Assembly: GCA_017303855.1 (NCBI GenBank)
Contig: JAFLBL010000007.1
Coordinates: forward strand, 124,001-188,000
DNA: 64,000 nucleotides
Reading direction: 5' to 3'
From: Chitinophagales bacterium
Lineage (GTDB): Bacteria; Bacteroidota; Bacteroidia; Chitinophagales; Chitinophagaceae
This document shows, one piece after another, positions 1-9,407 of the stretch. The stretch's first letter is position 1; the number at the start of each line of letters is the position of its first letter. The notes under the pieces were generated by a model that saw only the letters and a program-made list of their open reading frames with translations, was not told the DNA's origin and ran no database searches. Position numbers and translations under genes: made by a program.

Positions 1-277
1 GCCGGCAGAATTCAAGGGTATCAAGTCCTTTCACTTCCGCCGGTGTTACCATCAGGTCGTAGATAATCGTGTTATTCAGGATCGCCTTCCCGTTCCGGTC
101 AAAGATGATTCCACGTTCCGGATAAACCACTTTGGCAAAGACCGCGTTGTCACGGGCCAGTTGCTGGTATTTACCGGAGATCACCTGCAGGTAAAACAAC
201 TGCACAACGATCACCACAAATGCCACAATAAAAATGAAGCGGATAATACGGCTTCTGGATTGATTAAAAACAGACAT
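1..277 (-). CDS. mrdA: Penicillin-binding protein 2, N-terminal part (runs off window)
   Basis: Seen: an open minus-strand frame from an ATG at 277 to the window edge, about 92 codons. It begins MSVFNQSRSRIIRFIFI, a short cytoplasmic tail and one membrane anchor, followed by LQVISGKYQQLA and PERGIIFDRNGKAILNN. The RGIIFDRNG block is the conserved start of the PBP dimerisation domain. Known: PBP2 is the transpeptidase that makes side-wall peptidoglycan in rod-shaped cells. Context: it is the last gene visible in the order mreB-mreC-mreD-mrdA, the classic elongasome cluster, 136 bp after mreD. The catalytic domain lies outside the window. Confidence 0.88.
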   Translation of the reverse strand, partial: MSVFNQSRSRIIRFIFIVAFVVIVVQLFYLQVISGKYQQLARDNAVFAKVVYPERGIIFDRNGKAILNNTIIYDLMVTPAEVKGLDTLEFCR

Positions 278-413
278 CGGGCGCTATAAATAAATGTGAG
301 AGGAGGTGTAGACGAGAATAATTAACGATGCACAATGTACGAATTTGAAAATGCGGTTTCCAAATCTATTTATGAATTCCGGTGAAATATTTTGAAAAAG
401 TTAACCATTGCGC

Positions 414-947
414 TTACGCAGTATTGGTTCTGAATTTCAGCTTACGTGGAAATAGTAATTCTACTGCGAGTATCAGCAGCAGGCTGATGCCGGTGGTGGC
501 AATCACTTTTATTATAAAATCGAGAAAATGACCCACACTCAGCCATTCCAGGAAAACCATATAGGTATGATGCAGTAAAGTCAGCACCACCACATAGACG
601 ATATAGGGTGTCCACTGCATGGATTTGGGAGAGGGCTCGCGGTAGTTGAATTCGGTACTGTCTTTGGGCGTAAGCAACGTGATCATAATGGGTCGTACAT
701 AAGCGATCAGCAGACAGGCAGCGGCATGTAAACCCGGAGTTACCGTAAAATAATCCAGGGTAAGCCCGGTGAAAAATCCGATCACCAGTAACCATTGCCG
801 GGAAACACTAAAGGGCAGCCAGAGTATAAACAGGTAATATATATACGGCGCGATAAAACGATGCAGGTGCGGTATCCGGTTCAGGATATAGACCTGCACC
901 AGTATAAATACGGCAAACCGGATCATATTTCTCAGGAAATCGCTCAC
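414..947 (-). CDS. mreD: Rod shape-determining protein MreD-like
   Basis: A 177-residue, very hydrophobic protein with about five membrane segments, the usual size and character of MreD. The start is a GTG (residues MSDFLRNM) whose GTGA overlaps the TGA stop of mreC by 4 bp, so the two are probably translationally coupled. MreD is a poorly conserved inner-membrane partner of MreC in the elongasome. The assignment rests mainly on position between mreC and mrdA, plus length and topology, because the family has no strong sequence motif. Confidence 0.8.
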   Translation of the reverse strand: MSDFLRNMIRFAVFILVQVYILNRIPHLHRFIAPYIYYLFILWLPFSVSRQWLLVIGFFTGLTLDYFTVTPGLHAAACLLIAYVRPIMITLLTPKDSTEFNYREPSPKSMQWTPYIVYVVVLTLLHHTYMVFLEWLSVGHFLDFIIKVIATTGISLLLILAVELLFPRKLKFRTNTA

Positions 948-1825
948 TTCGCTGATGCTTTTTTAGGGTCCTCAATACGTTTCCTTGTATCCTGATTCAG
1001 GGTGGTTTGCTCCGTGTACTGCAGGTTCTCCACCACAAATACCTGCTGCAGACTATAAAAACGGGCGGCAGGTTTTATTTTCAGCACATAAAAGTTTGTA
1101 CTCTTATCTGTAATCGTTTCCGCAATAGTACCGATGATATATCCCGGGGGAAAATTAAAGGAATAGGGACTGGTGAGTACCGTGTCACCGTTTTTGATTT
1201 CAATACTTCGGGGAATGCCACGCAGGGTCAGGAATCCCGGATCTTTCCCATCCCATTCGATGGTACCGAAGTCGCCCGACTTCTTTAATGCCGCATTTAC
1301 CTTTTGCTGCACATGCAACAGACTCATCACCTGGCTGAAGTTGGGACTAACCCCTACCACCACGCCTACCGTACTCCCGTCTGAACTGAGTACGGCCATA
1401 TTATCCTTAATGCCATGATTGGATCCCCGGTTGATCTGCAGATAATTCTTCTGGCTGCTGACACTGTTATAAACAACAGTGGCCGGACGGAAATGATAAC
1501 GGCGGTAATGTCCCAGTGTATCAAAAGGTACCGAGTCCTGTACCAGTTGAAGGCTGGTATCTGCCCGCATAAAATTGCGTGCCTGCAGGTTCAGCAGCGA
1601 ATCATTCATCCGGTGAATTCTCCGGTTCTCTTCCCGGAGCTCAAAATAATCTTCCACTTTATTGTACTGTGTATTCACCCTGCCCGTCACTTCATTGGCC
1701 ACACCCAGGAAACGGGCGCGGTGAAACCGGTTATAGCTGAATAAAAACCAGAGCGCCACTCCCTGGAGAATCAGGAAAGTAAAAAATGTTCTGTACCGGC
1801 TGATGAAGAGAAATACATTACGCAT
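944..1825 (-). CDS. mreC: Rod shape-determining protein MreC
   Basis: 293 residues with one N-terminal membrane helix (about residues 10-30), a short coiled coil (about 60-85) and the two-beta-barrel MreC domain. Blocks such as INRGSNHGIKDNMAVLSSDG and IGTIAETITDKSTNF are typical of the family (G-x-x-x-G-I-x-x-x-M-x-V). MreC is a periplasmic scaffold linking the MreB filament to PBP2. It lies between mreB and mreD and overlaps mreD by 4 bp. The 157-bp gap to mreB carries a nested palindromic repeat. Confidence 0.92.
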   Translation of the reverse strand: MRNVFLFISRYRTFFTFLILQGVALWFLFSYNRFHRARFLGVANEVTGRVNTQYNKVEDYFELREENRRIHRMNDSLLNLQARNFMRADTSLQLVQDSVPFDTLGHYRRYHFRPATVVYNSVSSQKNYLQINRGSNHGIKDNMAVLSSDGSTVGVVVGVSPNFSQVMSLLHVQQKVNAALKKSGDFGTIEWDGKDPGFLTLRGIPRSIEIKNGDTVLTSPYSFNFPPGYIIGTIAETITDKSTNFYVLKIKPAARFYSLQQVFVVENLQYTEQTTLNQDTRKRIEDPKKASAK

Positions 1826-1934
1826 AAATGTCCCTCCAAGTCTTCCCCAGGGGAAGCACTCCTGAAAACATTATTATTCGGATAGCTGTATTGAACATTG
1901 GAAAGGAAACAAATTTCCGGACGATGATCTTAAT

Positions 1935-1970
1935 CCCCTCCCCGGGAGGGCCTGCCTGCCGGTAGGCAGG
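1935..1970. repeat. Nested short palindromes between mreB and mreC
   Basis: A cccctcccc/gggaggg-type palindrome is followed directly at 1951-1970 by the near-perfect palindrome cctgcctgccggtaggcagg, then by gtttggggtgg. It looks as though the second element has inserted into the first repeat. Part of the same element (ccgccggtaggcagg) recurs inside a decayed RHS gene at 52366-52380. A degenerate copy (acctgcctgcg and gcagacaggt) may lie at 3027-3074 upstream of mreB. These look like dispersed REP-like elements. Confidence 0.6.
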
Positions 1971-1982
1971 GTTTGGGGTGGC

Positions 1983-3008
1983 CTATCTCATCACAAACGG
2001 ATACCTGTCGTAATTTTTAAGGGAAATACCTGTACCCCGTACCACGCTTTTCAACGGGTCGTCAGCTACATGTACCGGCAACTTGATTTTCTGACTGAGC
2101 CGTTTGTCCAGTCCGCGCAGCAAGGCACCACCACCGGTGATATAGAGACCCCGGCGATATATATCGGCAGCCAGTTCAGGCGGGGTTTGTTCCAGTGCTT
2201 TCAGAATGGCTTCCTCTATTTTGAAAATGCTTTTATCGAGGGCTTCCGCGATTTCCTGGTAGCTTACCATGATCTGCTTGGGAATACCGGTCACAAGGTC
2301 ACGGCCATTAACTGCAAAATCATCCGGCGGATTATCGATCTCTTTCATCGCGGCACCAACCTGGATCTTGATCTGCTCGGCGGTTCTTTCACCGATCAGC
2401 AGGCTATGGTAACGGCGAAGGGCTTCCATAATATCGGCCGTAAATTCATCACCGGCGATCCGGATGGACTGATCGCATACAATACCTGCCAGGGCAATTA
2501 CCGTAATACCAGTAGTACCACCGCCAATATCAATGATCATATTTCCCACGGGTTCTTCCACATCGATACCGATACCCAGGGCAGCGGCCATCGGTTCATG
2601 AATCAGGTATACTTCTTTGGCGCCGGCCTGTTCCGCACTGTCACGTACCGCACGTTTTTCTACCTCGGTAATGGAAGAAGGAATACAGATCATCATTCGC
2701 CAGCTCGGGGGAAACAGGGGCTTTTTGGGATAAACGAGTTTGATGAGTTCACGGATCATCAGCTCCGCGGCATTGAAGTCGGCGATAACGCCGTCTTTCA
2801 GGGGACGTACCGTGCGGATACTCTCGTGTGTCTTCTCATGCATCATAAGGGCCTTCTTGCCCACGGCCAGCACTTCTTTGGGATTATTACGGTTCAGCGC
2901 CACTATACTCGGCTCATTCACCACCACTTCATCATTATGAATTATCAGGGTATTCGCAGTACCCAGGTCAATAGCGATCTCTTGCGTAAACCAGTTAAAA
3001 AGTCCCAT
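1983..3008 (-). CDS. mreB: Rod shape-determining actin MreB
   Basis: 341 residues, the normal MreB length. The actin-fold phosphate-1 loop is DLGTANTLI (about residue 14), phosphate-2 is DIGGGTTGI (about residue 160), and EPMAAALGIGIDV and GGGALLRGLDKRL are also present. MreB forms membrane-bound filaments that guide the elongation machinery. It is the first gene of the cluster running into mreC, mreD and mrdA. The ATG at 3008 gives a standard N-terminus, MGLFNWFTQEIAIDLGTANT. Confidence 0.97.
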   Translation of the reverse strand: MGLFNWFTQEIAIDLGTANTLIIHNDEVVVNEPSIVALNRNNPKEVLAVGKKALMMHEKTHESIRTVRPLKDGVIADFNAAELMIRELIKLVYPKKPLFPPSWRMMICIPSSITEVEKRAVRDSAEQAGAKEVYLIHEPMAAALGIGIDVEEPVGNMIIDIGGGTTGITVIALAGIVCDQSIRIAGDEFTADIMEALRRYHSLLIGERTAEQIKIQVGAAMKEIDNPPDDFAVNGRDLVTGIPKQIMVSYQEIAEALDKSIFKIEEAILKALEQTPPELAADIYRRGLYITGGGALLRGLDKRLSQKIKLPVHVADDPLKSVVRGTGISLKNYDRYPFVMR

Positions 3009-3261
3009 GTATTTGTATTCGGATTTACCTGCCTGCGTTATGTCCGCCGGTTCAGAAAAGACGGGCAGACAGGTTGTGGCAAAGTTGAAGGAAATAATTT
3101 GAATTTACAAGGCAAAACCCTTGCCAGACAAGGTTTTTTTTGAATAACCGAAAATATATTCTTTTACAAGAGTACCCTGTGCAGTTTCTGGCTTTACGCA
3201 TTAAGCGGCCAGGTATTCAATACATCGGAAACAGAACATTATTTTCATTTACCTTCAACCC

Positions 3262-4470
3262 ATGCGCATCATATCCCGCACCGTATGGATTTTGTCAATG
3301 GTAAGTTTACTGGCCGATATTGCCAGTGAAATGCTCTACCCGGTAATCCCGGTTTACCTGAAGGAAATAGGCTTCAGTGTACTGCTGATCGGGATACTCG
3401 AAGGTGTGGTCAATTTTACCGCCGGTATCAGCAAAGGCTATTTTGGAAAATTAAGCGACGAAAAAGGACTTCGTCTTCCCTTTGTAAAACTGGGCTATCT
3501 CCTGAGCGCTGTTTCCAAACCCATGATTGCTTTTTTTACCAGCGTGGCCTGGATCTTTCTGGCCCGTACCACTGACAGACTGGGCAAGGGTATTCGCACC
3601 GCATCCCGTGATGCCCTGCTCTCAGCTGAAGCCACCAGGGAAACAAAAGCCCGTGTATTCGGATTTCACCGGAGCATGGATACCGTTGGAGCGGCGATCG
3701 GTCCGCTGATCGCACTTTTTTATCTCGCCCTGTACCCGGGCGCTTACAAAATCCTGTTTGCACTCGCTTTTATACCCGGCATACTCTCCGTTTTCCTGAT
3801 CTTCCTCCTCAAAGAGAAAAAACAACCCGTATCCACCCTTGGAAAAGGCAACTTTTTCTCTTTTCTGAAATACTGGACAATCGCCAACCGGGATTATAAA
3901 AAAGTGGTGCCCGCCTTATTGTTATTTGCCCTGTTCAACAGCTCGGATATCTTCCTGCTGCTGGTTACCAAAGAAGCTATCGGACAGCAGGTGCTGCATA
4001 TAAATGGACTGACATTTGACAGTGACAGTATTACTATTGCCGCGTATGTTTTTTATAACCTGTTTTATGCGGCTATCTCTTATCCGGCCGGCATGCTGGC
4101 CGATAAAATCGGCTTCCGTAATGTGGTGATTATTGGTATGGCACTATTTGGTATTGTGTACGGCGGATTCGCTTTCACACCCTCCATTCCTGTTATTTTC
4201 AGCCTTTTCGCGCTTTATGGTTTTTATTCCGCCTTTACCGAAGGGGTAATTAAAGCCTGGATCACGAACCTGTCCGGCACACAGGATACGGCAACTGCCA
4301 TTGGCTTTTTTACTTCTGGAGAAAGTATTGCCGCCCTTTTTGCGAGCATGATTGCCGGGGCCGTATGGACCGGCTTAGGTTCCTCTTTTACTTTTCTGAT
4401 GAGTGCGGCAGTGGCTTTACTGGTAGCCGCTTACCTGTTGATTACCAAAAAACAAGAAATAAAATCCTGA
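3262..4470 (+). CDS. MFS transporter
   Basis: 402 residues with about 12 predicted membrane segments. The MFS loop 2-3 region GYFGKLSDEKGLRLPFVKLG resembles the family signature, and DRLGKGIRTASRDALL is a second conserved loop found in a subgroup of MFS permeases in bacteria. The inner-membrane exporter role is known for the family; the substrate cannot be read from sequence. The gene is divergent from mreB and stands alone. Its start at 3262 lies four bases after a possible -7-like sequence (taccttca, 3250-3257). Confidence 0.88.
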   Translation: MRIISRTVWILSMVSLLADIASEMLYPVIPVYLKEIGFSVLLIGILEGVVNFTAGISKGYFGKLSDEKGLRLPFVKLGYLLSAVSKPMIAFFTSVAWIFLARTTDRLGKGIRTASRDALLSAEATRETKARVFGFHRSMDTVGAAIGPLIALFYLALYPGAYKILFALAFIPGILSVFLIFLLKEKKQPVSTLGKGNFFSFLKYWTIANRDYKKVVPALLLFALFNSSDIFLLLVTKEAIGQQVLHINGLTFDSDSITIAAYVFYNLFYAAISYPAGMLADKIGFRNVVIIGMALFGIVYGGFAFTPSIPVIFSLFALYGFYSAFTEGVIKAWITNLSGTQDTATAIGFFTSGESIAALFASMIAGAVWTGLGSSFTFLMSAAVALLVAAYLLITKKQEIKS

Positions 4471-4550
4471 TTTTTTCGTGCCCAAAAATGCATTTTGGCA
4501 CAGTAATGGCGAACAGGGTCAGGAATTGTTTACCCACTAAAAATCAATGT

Positions 4551-5018
4551 ATGAAAAAGATTTTTGTTACGAGCCTCTGCACGTTAGCTATGATGTTATT
4601 GATGACCCGGCAATCCGGCGCCCAGTCTTCTTATCAGACTGCCCTGGGGGTTAAAGTCTGGGATGGCGGGGGTATTTCCCTGAAACATTTTGTAAATGGT
4701 AATAATGCCCTGGAAGGTATTGGCTATTTCTGGAGACAGGGTGCCCGTATTACCGGCTTATATGAAATTCATGGTGCCATTAATAATGCTGGCGGACTGC
4801 AATGGTATATCGGCCCCGGCGCCCACGTTGGCTTTTACAATACCCGGTATGGCAATGGCAGTTATATTGGTATTGATGGCGTACTCGGTCTGGATTATAA
4901 ATTCAGCGGCGCCCCCATCAATATCTCCCTCGACTGGCAACCCTCCTTCGAATTCGGAGACAACCGTGGCTTTGTCGGCAATTGGGGTGGACTTGGAATA
5001 CGGTATACCCTCAATTAA
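4551..5018 (+). CDS. Small secreted or outer-membrane protein, hypothetical
   Basis: 155 residues. The start at 4551 was chosen because it gives a clean signal peptide (MKKIFVTSLCTLAMMLL then a cleavage site near SGAQS). An in-frame upstream extension exists but overlaps the transporter gene. The mature part alternates glycines and aromatics (GPGAHVGFYNTRYGNGSYIG) and ends GGLGIRYTLN, a pattern seen in small eight-stranded outer-membrane barrels. No family is recognised with confidence. It is followed by a strong terminator at 5071. Confidence 0.7.
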   Translation: MKKIFVTSLCTLAMMLLMTRQSGAQSSYQTALGVKVWDGGGISLKHFVNGNNALEGIGYFWRQGARITGLYEIHGAINNAGGLQWYIGPGAHVGFYNTRYGNGSYIGIDGVLGLDYKFSGAPINISLDWQPSFEFGDNRGFVGNWGGLGIRYTLN

Positions 5019-5070
5019 GATTATACCTCAGCGGAGGATTGTCATCCTGAGTTCAGCGAAGGAAAAAAGT

Positions 5071-5108
5071 AAAAAAGGGCTGTCCTAAAGCAGGTACAGC
5101 CCTTTTTT
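5071..5108. terminator. Intrinsic terminator, probably bidirectional
   Basis: The stem aaaagggctgt / acagccctttt is flanked by an A-run on one side and a T-run on the other. It lies between the convergent 4551 gene and the dioxygenase gene, so it can serve both. Confidence 0.85.
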
Positions 5109-5164
5109 AGTCGTTAGTCTTCTCCACTTTCCACTCTCCACTCACTACTCTCCACTACCCTCCA

Positions 5165-6166
5165 CTACCCTCCATGCCTGAACCCCAACACCGCCTCCAC
5201 ATCTTCCGGCAGCACGGGCAGCTTCCTTCTCTCCATCAGGAAGCTGTTGAGCTGAGCAATTTCTTTAAAAATATAATGTTTATCCGCCGCGGCTTTCAGG
5301 TAGTCTTTTCCCGTACTGCCTCCTGTGCCGATACGCATACCGATCATCCGGTGCACCATATTCATATGCCGGTGACGCCAGGCGCTGAGCTGTTCATCAA
5401 TTTCCAATAAGCAATTAAGCAACTGGAAAGGCAATTGCAATAACGGGTAACCGCGGTAAAGCATAATAAATAATGCAGCGCGGCAGGCTGCCGGCGATAA
5501 TGACCGGGTAGAATCGGCAGGTCCGTCGGCAAAGACCTGGTCAAAGGCTGAGAGGTTATTCCTTTCCGCTTCAGCCAGGCTGGAGCGGTAACTTTCTTTA
5601 TAATGCTGCCAGAATTCCGCATCGGCTCCTCCTTTCAGGAAGGGCATACGTTCCAGCCATTCGTTTAGTAATTGCAGTAATGAACTGGCCGCTTCCGCTT
5701 CCTTAATTACAGCCACATGTTCCTGTTTCAACTGGGACGTATAATATTCCTTGCCATGCCGTTGCTCAAACTTAAGTCCGAGTTTGGCTTCCAGTTCCTT
5801 GAACTGCCAGCTTTGAAAACCCGATGCCGGCCGGAGCATATCGCGGAAATCGAGGAAATCCATAGGTGTCATGGTTTCCATGATATCCACCTGGTGCACC
5901 AAAACCCGAAGGATGGTGACACAACGGCTGAGCCGGTGTACGATAGTTTGCAGTTCAGGAGAATTATCATTCAGCGCGGGCTGCCGCAAAATGGCACCCA
6001 CCGAATCCACTTCATGATGCAATTGTTTAAACCAAAGCTCATAGGCCTGGTGGATCACGATGAACAGCATTTCATCATGTGCCGGCAGCTGATGTTTTAT
6101 ACTTTCCGGCGACTGGGCATTGAGAATTTTTTCCAGCTGCAGGTAATCGTGGTAGTGTACGTCCAT
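5165..6166 (-). CDS. kynA: Tryptophan 2,3-dioxygenase family protein
   Basis: 333 residues. HDEMLFIVIHQAYELWFKQ at about residues 30-48 is the family hallmark and includes the distal-side His. HMNMVHRMIGMRIGTGGS, near residue 270, carries the proximal haem-ligand His and the substrate-binding GTGGS loop. Known: the enzyme opens the indole ring of tryptophan to N-formylkynurenine, the first step of the kynurenine route. No other kynurenine-pathway genes are in the window. It lies 40 bp downstream of purD on the same strand and may be co-transcribed with it. All residues I can check look intact. Confidence 0.93.
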   Translation of the reverse strand: MDVHYHDYLQLEKILNAQSPESIKHQLPAHDEMLFIVIHQAYELWFKQLHHEVDSVGAILRQPALNDNSPELQTIVHRLSRCVTILRVLVHQVDIMETMTPMDFLDFRDMLRPASGFQSWQFKELEAKLGLKFEQRHGKEYYTSQLKQEHVAVIKEAEAASSLLQLLNEWLERMPFLKGGADAEFWQHYKESYRSSLAEAERNNLSAFDQVFADGPADSTRSLSPAACRAALFIMLYRGYPLLQLPFQLLNCLLEIDEQLSAWRHRHMNMVHRMIGMRIGTGGSTGKDYLKAAADKHYIFKEIAQLNSFLMERRKLPVLPEDVEAVLGFRHGG

Positions 6167-6206
6167 AGGTAAACTTTCGTTAGCAGATAAAGCGGACTGT
6201 TACGGG

Positions 6207-7487
6207 TTATTCAAATTCATACCCGATATCCTGGCGAAAAACCATATCGGTGTAATGTACTTTTGCCAGTTCTTCTTTTGAAATTTCCACCGCGTCGAAT
6301 ACAGAGCGGCCATACGAAGTAATACAGAGCACACGGCCACCGCTGGTCAGGATCTTCCCGTCTTTTTCAATAGTTCCCATATGAAAGAGGATGCTGTCGT
6401 CTGTATTGATACTATCGGTGCCGGTTATCTCATATCCTTTTGTATAATCACCGGGATAGCCACCGCTTACCGCCACTACGGTACAGGCTGTGCGCGGATC
6501 CGTTTCAATGGTTACATTATGCAGTTGCTGACTGGCCGCGGCACGCAGCAATTCCACGAGATCGTTTTTCAGCCGGGGAATCACCACTTCTGTTTCAGGA
6601 TCGCCCATCCGGCAGTTGTATTCGATCATATACGGCTCATTATCCGTAATCATAAAGCCGAAAAAGATAAAGCCCCGGTACTCGAGACCATCTGCCCTTA
6701 ATCCTTCAACGGTCGGGCGGATCACTTTCTCATCGATTTTCCGCATCAGTTCCGGGTTCACAAAAGGCACAGGACTCACGGCGCCCATCCCCCCGGTATT
6801 GGGACCGGTATCGCCTTCACCGATGCGCTTATAGTCTTTGGCTTCGGGCAGTACCACATAGTGTTTACCGTCGGTAAGCACAAATACGGACATTTCAATC
6901 CCTTTTAGAAATTGTTCCACCACCACTTTCTTCCCTGCTTCCCCGAATTTGGCCCGCTGAATCATCAGTTCAAATTCGGCAATGGCTTCAATATGGTTTT
7001 CACAAATCACCACTCCCTTACCGGCGGCCAGTCCATCCGCTTTCAATACGATCGGCAGCGGATGCTGTTGCAGATACGTCACCCCTTCCTCATAATTATC
7101 CAGTGTGAATTCGCGGTAAGCCGCGGTGGGTATATGATGGCGCATCATAAAGTCTTTGGCAAACGCCTTGCTTCCTTCCAGTCGGGCACCTGCTTGTGAA
7201 GGGCCGATTATATCCAGATGTTCGAGTCCTTTACTGCTGATCAGGTAATCGGTGATGCCTTTTACCAGGGGCTCTTCCGGACCCACTATCACCATATCAA
7301 TTTTTTCGCCCAGGCATACTTTACGGATGGTATCAAAATCGCTCAGCGAAAGAGAAATATTGGTTCCAAAACGGGATGTGCCCGCATTTCCGGGGGCGAT
7401 AAACAGTTTTTCACAAAGAGGGCTTTGCGCCAGTTTCCAGGCAAGTGCATTTTCCCGGCCTCCTGACCCTAATAATAAAATCCGCAT
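6207..7487 (-). CDS. purD: Phosphoribosylamine-glycine ligase
   Basis: 426 residues, standard for PurD. The N-terminal GSGGRENALAWKLA block binds phosphate or nucleotide. The ATP-grasp core contains VLKADGLAAGKGVV, GPNTGGMGAVSPVPF and YNCRMGDPETEVV. Known: it joins phosphoribosylamine and glycine in step two of de novo purine synthesis. It is divergent from the first POT transporter, with a 146-bp shared upstream region. The start at 7487 gives MRILLLGSGGREN. Confidence 0.97.
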   Translation of the reverse strand: MRILLLGSGGRENALAWKLAQSPLCEKLFIAPGNAGTSRFGTNISLSLSDFDTIRKVCLGEKIDMVIVGPEEPLVKGITDYLISSKGLEHLDIIGPSQAGARLEGSKAFAKDFMMRHHIPTAAYREFTLDNYEEGVTYLQQHPLPIVLKADGLAAGKGVVICENHIEAIAEFELMIQRAKFGEAGKKVVVEQFLKGIEMSVFVLTDGKHYVVLPEAKDYKRIGEGDTGPNTGGMGAVSPVPFVNPELMRKIDEKVIRPTVEGLRADGLEYRGFIFFGFMITDNEPYMIEYNCRMGDPETEVVIPRLKNDLVELLRAAASQQLHNVTIETDPRTACTVVAVSGGYPGDYTKGYEITGTDSINTDDSILFHMGTIEKDGKILTSGGRVLCITSYGRSVFDAVEISKEELAKVHYTDMVFRQDIGYEFE

Positions 7488-7555
7488 GTGTCGGTAAGTT
7501 GGTTTCTAGGTATTTGTGTAATCCGGATAAGGGATATAAAGATAAACTTAAAAAA

Positions 7556-7584
7556 TTTGCGGGTGGTTAAATTTCTGTATTTTG
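7556..7584 (+). promoter_or_regulatory. Candidate Bacteroidota promoter for the first POT transporter
   Basis: TTTG at 7556-7559 and TATTTTG at 7578-7584 are 18 bp apart, close to the Bacteroidota -33/-7 pattern (TTTG, about 19 bp, TAnnTTTG). It is placed 49 bp before the ATG at 7634. The -7 box is one base short of consensus, so this is tentative. Confidence 0.4.
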
Positions 7585-7633
7585 GGGGTTACTATTACGC
7601 AGGCTTCTGATTTAATAAACTAAAAACTACTGT

Positions 7634-9310
7634 ATGAACCAATCAGTAAGAGCGGGGAAACACCCGAAAGCGCTATTTGTACTCTTTTTTACGGAAATGT
7701 GGGAGCGTTTTGCCTACTACCTTATGGTGGGAATCCTCTTTATTTACATGACCGATTCTGTTACCGGCGGCAAAGGATTTTCTGGAAAAATCGGGGCTGA
7801 TATTGTCGGAAGCTTTATCGCATTGGTCTATCTTACTCCGTTTATCGGCGGTCTTATTGCAGACCGTTACCTGGGTTATATTAAATCCATTTTTCTCGGG
7901 GGATCACTGATGGCAGCCGGTTATCTCGGGCTTTCCATCCCGGGAGATACCGCGATGTTTATATCCCTTGCACTGATTATTGTCGGAAATGGCTTTTTCA
8001 AACCCAATATTTCCACTTTACTTGGAAATATCTATAACAGGGAGGATCTGAAGCCGCTTAAAGACAATGCGTATAATATCTTTTATATGGGTATTAATAT
8101 CGGAGCCTTTATCTGCAACTTTGTTGCTGCCTGGCTCCGGAATGCGTACGGATGGGGCTATGCATTCGGTGCTGCCGGTGTAGGACTCATCATCGGTCTT
8201 GTCATTCTTTCCGGTTTTGTCAATAATGAGGATATAAAAAAAGCAGATGTTAAAAAACCTGTACAGGCGGAAGACATGCCGCTTTCAACCATCTTTACTA
8301 CTGTTTTTCTTCCGGCCATTGTAGCCGCAGTAATCGGCTGGATACTGCCGACCAAAATATTCGGTGCGCCGTTTATGGGGACACAGGCGAATGACGCGTT
8401 TATTTTCGCCTGTCTGCCGGTAATCGCTTTTTATGTGTCGCTGTGGGTACGCGCCAAGGGGCAGGATAAAAAAAGTATCGGCGCCCTCTTGTTTGTCTTC
8501 GCTATTGCTATTGCGTTCTGGACAATCTATAATCAGAATGCCACCGGTCTTACCTTGTGGGCGGAAAAGCATACTGACCGTGAAGCCTCTGCCACGACTG
8601 CTAAAATTACAGGAGCCATTTTCCCCTTGCAGCAGGTAACCGACACGCCCCGAATGGTAAACCAGCTGGATCCGTATATGCGTGAAGTAAAAGACGACAG
8701 CGGAAAAGTGATACAGACGATGGGCCCGGATCCCTACTTTGTAAATGTGCCCCCGGAAAACAGACCACAGGGGAAAGATGTAAAACTCACCAATACTGAA
8801 TTGTTCCAATCCATTAACCCGCTTTTCATTGTACTGCTGACCCTTTTCTTTGTGCCTTTCTTCAGCTTCCTTCGATCAAAAGGTAAAGAACCAACCACTA
8901 TGTCCAAATTCGGAATGGCCTTATTTATTTCCGGCCTTTCCGCATTGGTAATGGTATTCGCCATCATGTCTGTGCCTTCCATTTATACGCATAAAGCCTC
9001 ACCGCTCTGGCTATGGCTGACATACTTCATCTTTACAATCAGCGAAATATTCCTGAGCCCGATGGGTCTCTCGCTGGTATCCAAACTGGCTCCGGCCAGG
9101 TTGACGTCGCTCCTGATGGGAGGCTGGTTCTTATCCACTTCCATCGGTGGTAAAGTAGCCGGTGTAATGACCAGTTTCTGGGATGACTTTACCGATAAGA
9201 AAATGTTCTTCCTGATTCTTGTAGCTGCTGCATTTATAGGTGGTATTTTAATATACTCCCGCATCAAATCGCTGAACCAGATTGTGCGGGATAAAACCGG
9301 GGCTGACTGA
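7634..9310 (+). CDS. POT-family proton-dependent peptide transporter (first of two)
   Basis: 558 residues with about 12-14 membrane segments. The ExxER motif of proton-coupled oligopeptide transporters is visible near the N-terminus as FTEMWERFAYYLM. GNGFFKPNISTLLGN and the C-terminal FLSPMGLSLVSKLAPAR block are further family signatures. Known: POT proteins import di- and tripeptides with protons. The next gene is a clear paralogue with the same motifs in the same order, so this looks like a tandem duplication. It has its own terminator at 9328. Confidence 0.95.
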   Translation: MNQSVRAGKHPKALFVLFFTEMWERFAYYLMVGILFIYMTDSVTGGKGFSGKIGADIVGSFIALVYLTPFIGGLIADRYLGYIKSIFLGGSLMAAGYLGLSIPGDTAMFISLALIIVGNGFFKPNISTLLGNIYNREDLKPLKDNAYNIFYMGINIGAFICNFVAAWLRNAYGWGYAFGAAGVGLIIGLVILSGFVNNEDIKKADVKKPVQAEDMPLSTIFTTVFLPAIVAAVIGWILPTKIFGAPFMGTQANDAFIFACLPVIAFYVSLWVRAKGQDKKSIGALLFVFAIAIAFWTIYNQNATGLTLWAEKHTDREASATTAKITGAIFPLQQVTDTPRMVNQLDPYMREVKDDSGKVIQTMGPDPYFVNVPPENRPQGKDVKLTNTELFQSINPLFIVLLTLFFVPFFSFLRSKGKEPTTMSKFGMALFISGLSALVMVFAIMSVPSIYTHKASPLWLWLTYFIFTISEIFLSPMGLSLVSKLAPARLTSLLMGGWFLSTSIGGKVAGVMTSFWDDFTDKKMFFLILVAAAFIGGILIYSRIKSLNQIVRDKTGAD

Positions 9311-9327
9311 TCACCCTGCATCGTATT

Positions 9328-9358
9328 AAAAAGGTGGCCGCTATGGCCACCTTTTTTT
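9328..9358 (+). terminator. Intrinsic terminator after the first POT gene
   Basis: The stem aaggtggcc / ggccacctt has a 4-base loop (gcta) and a following run of T. It separates the two POT paralogues into two transcription units. Confidence 0.85.
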
Positions 9359-9407
9359 ATTTCCTTAATCTTTCCTTGCCTATCTTTCCGGACTAAACGA
9401 TTCATGT

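Noticed and set aside
2070..3143. Long plus-strand frame of 357 codons opposite mreB
   Set aside because: Antisense shadow of mreB; the composition follows the mreB codons and no motif is recognisable.
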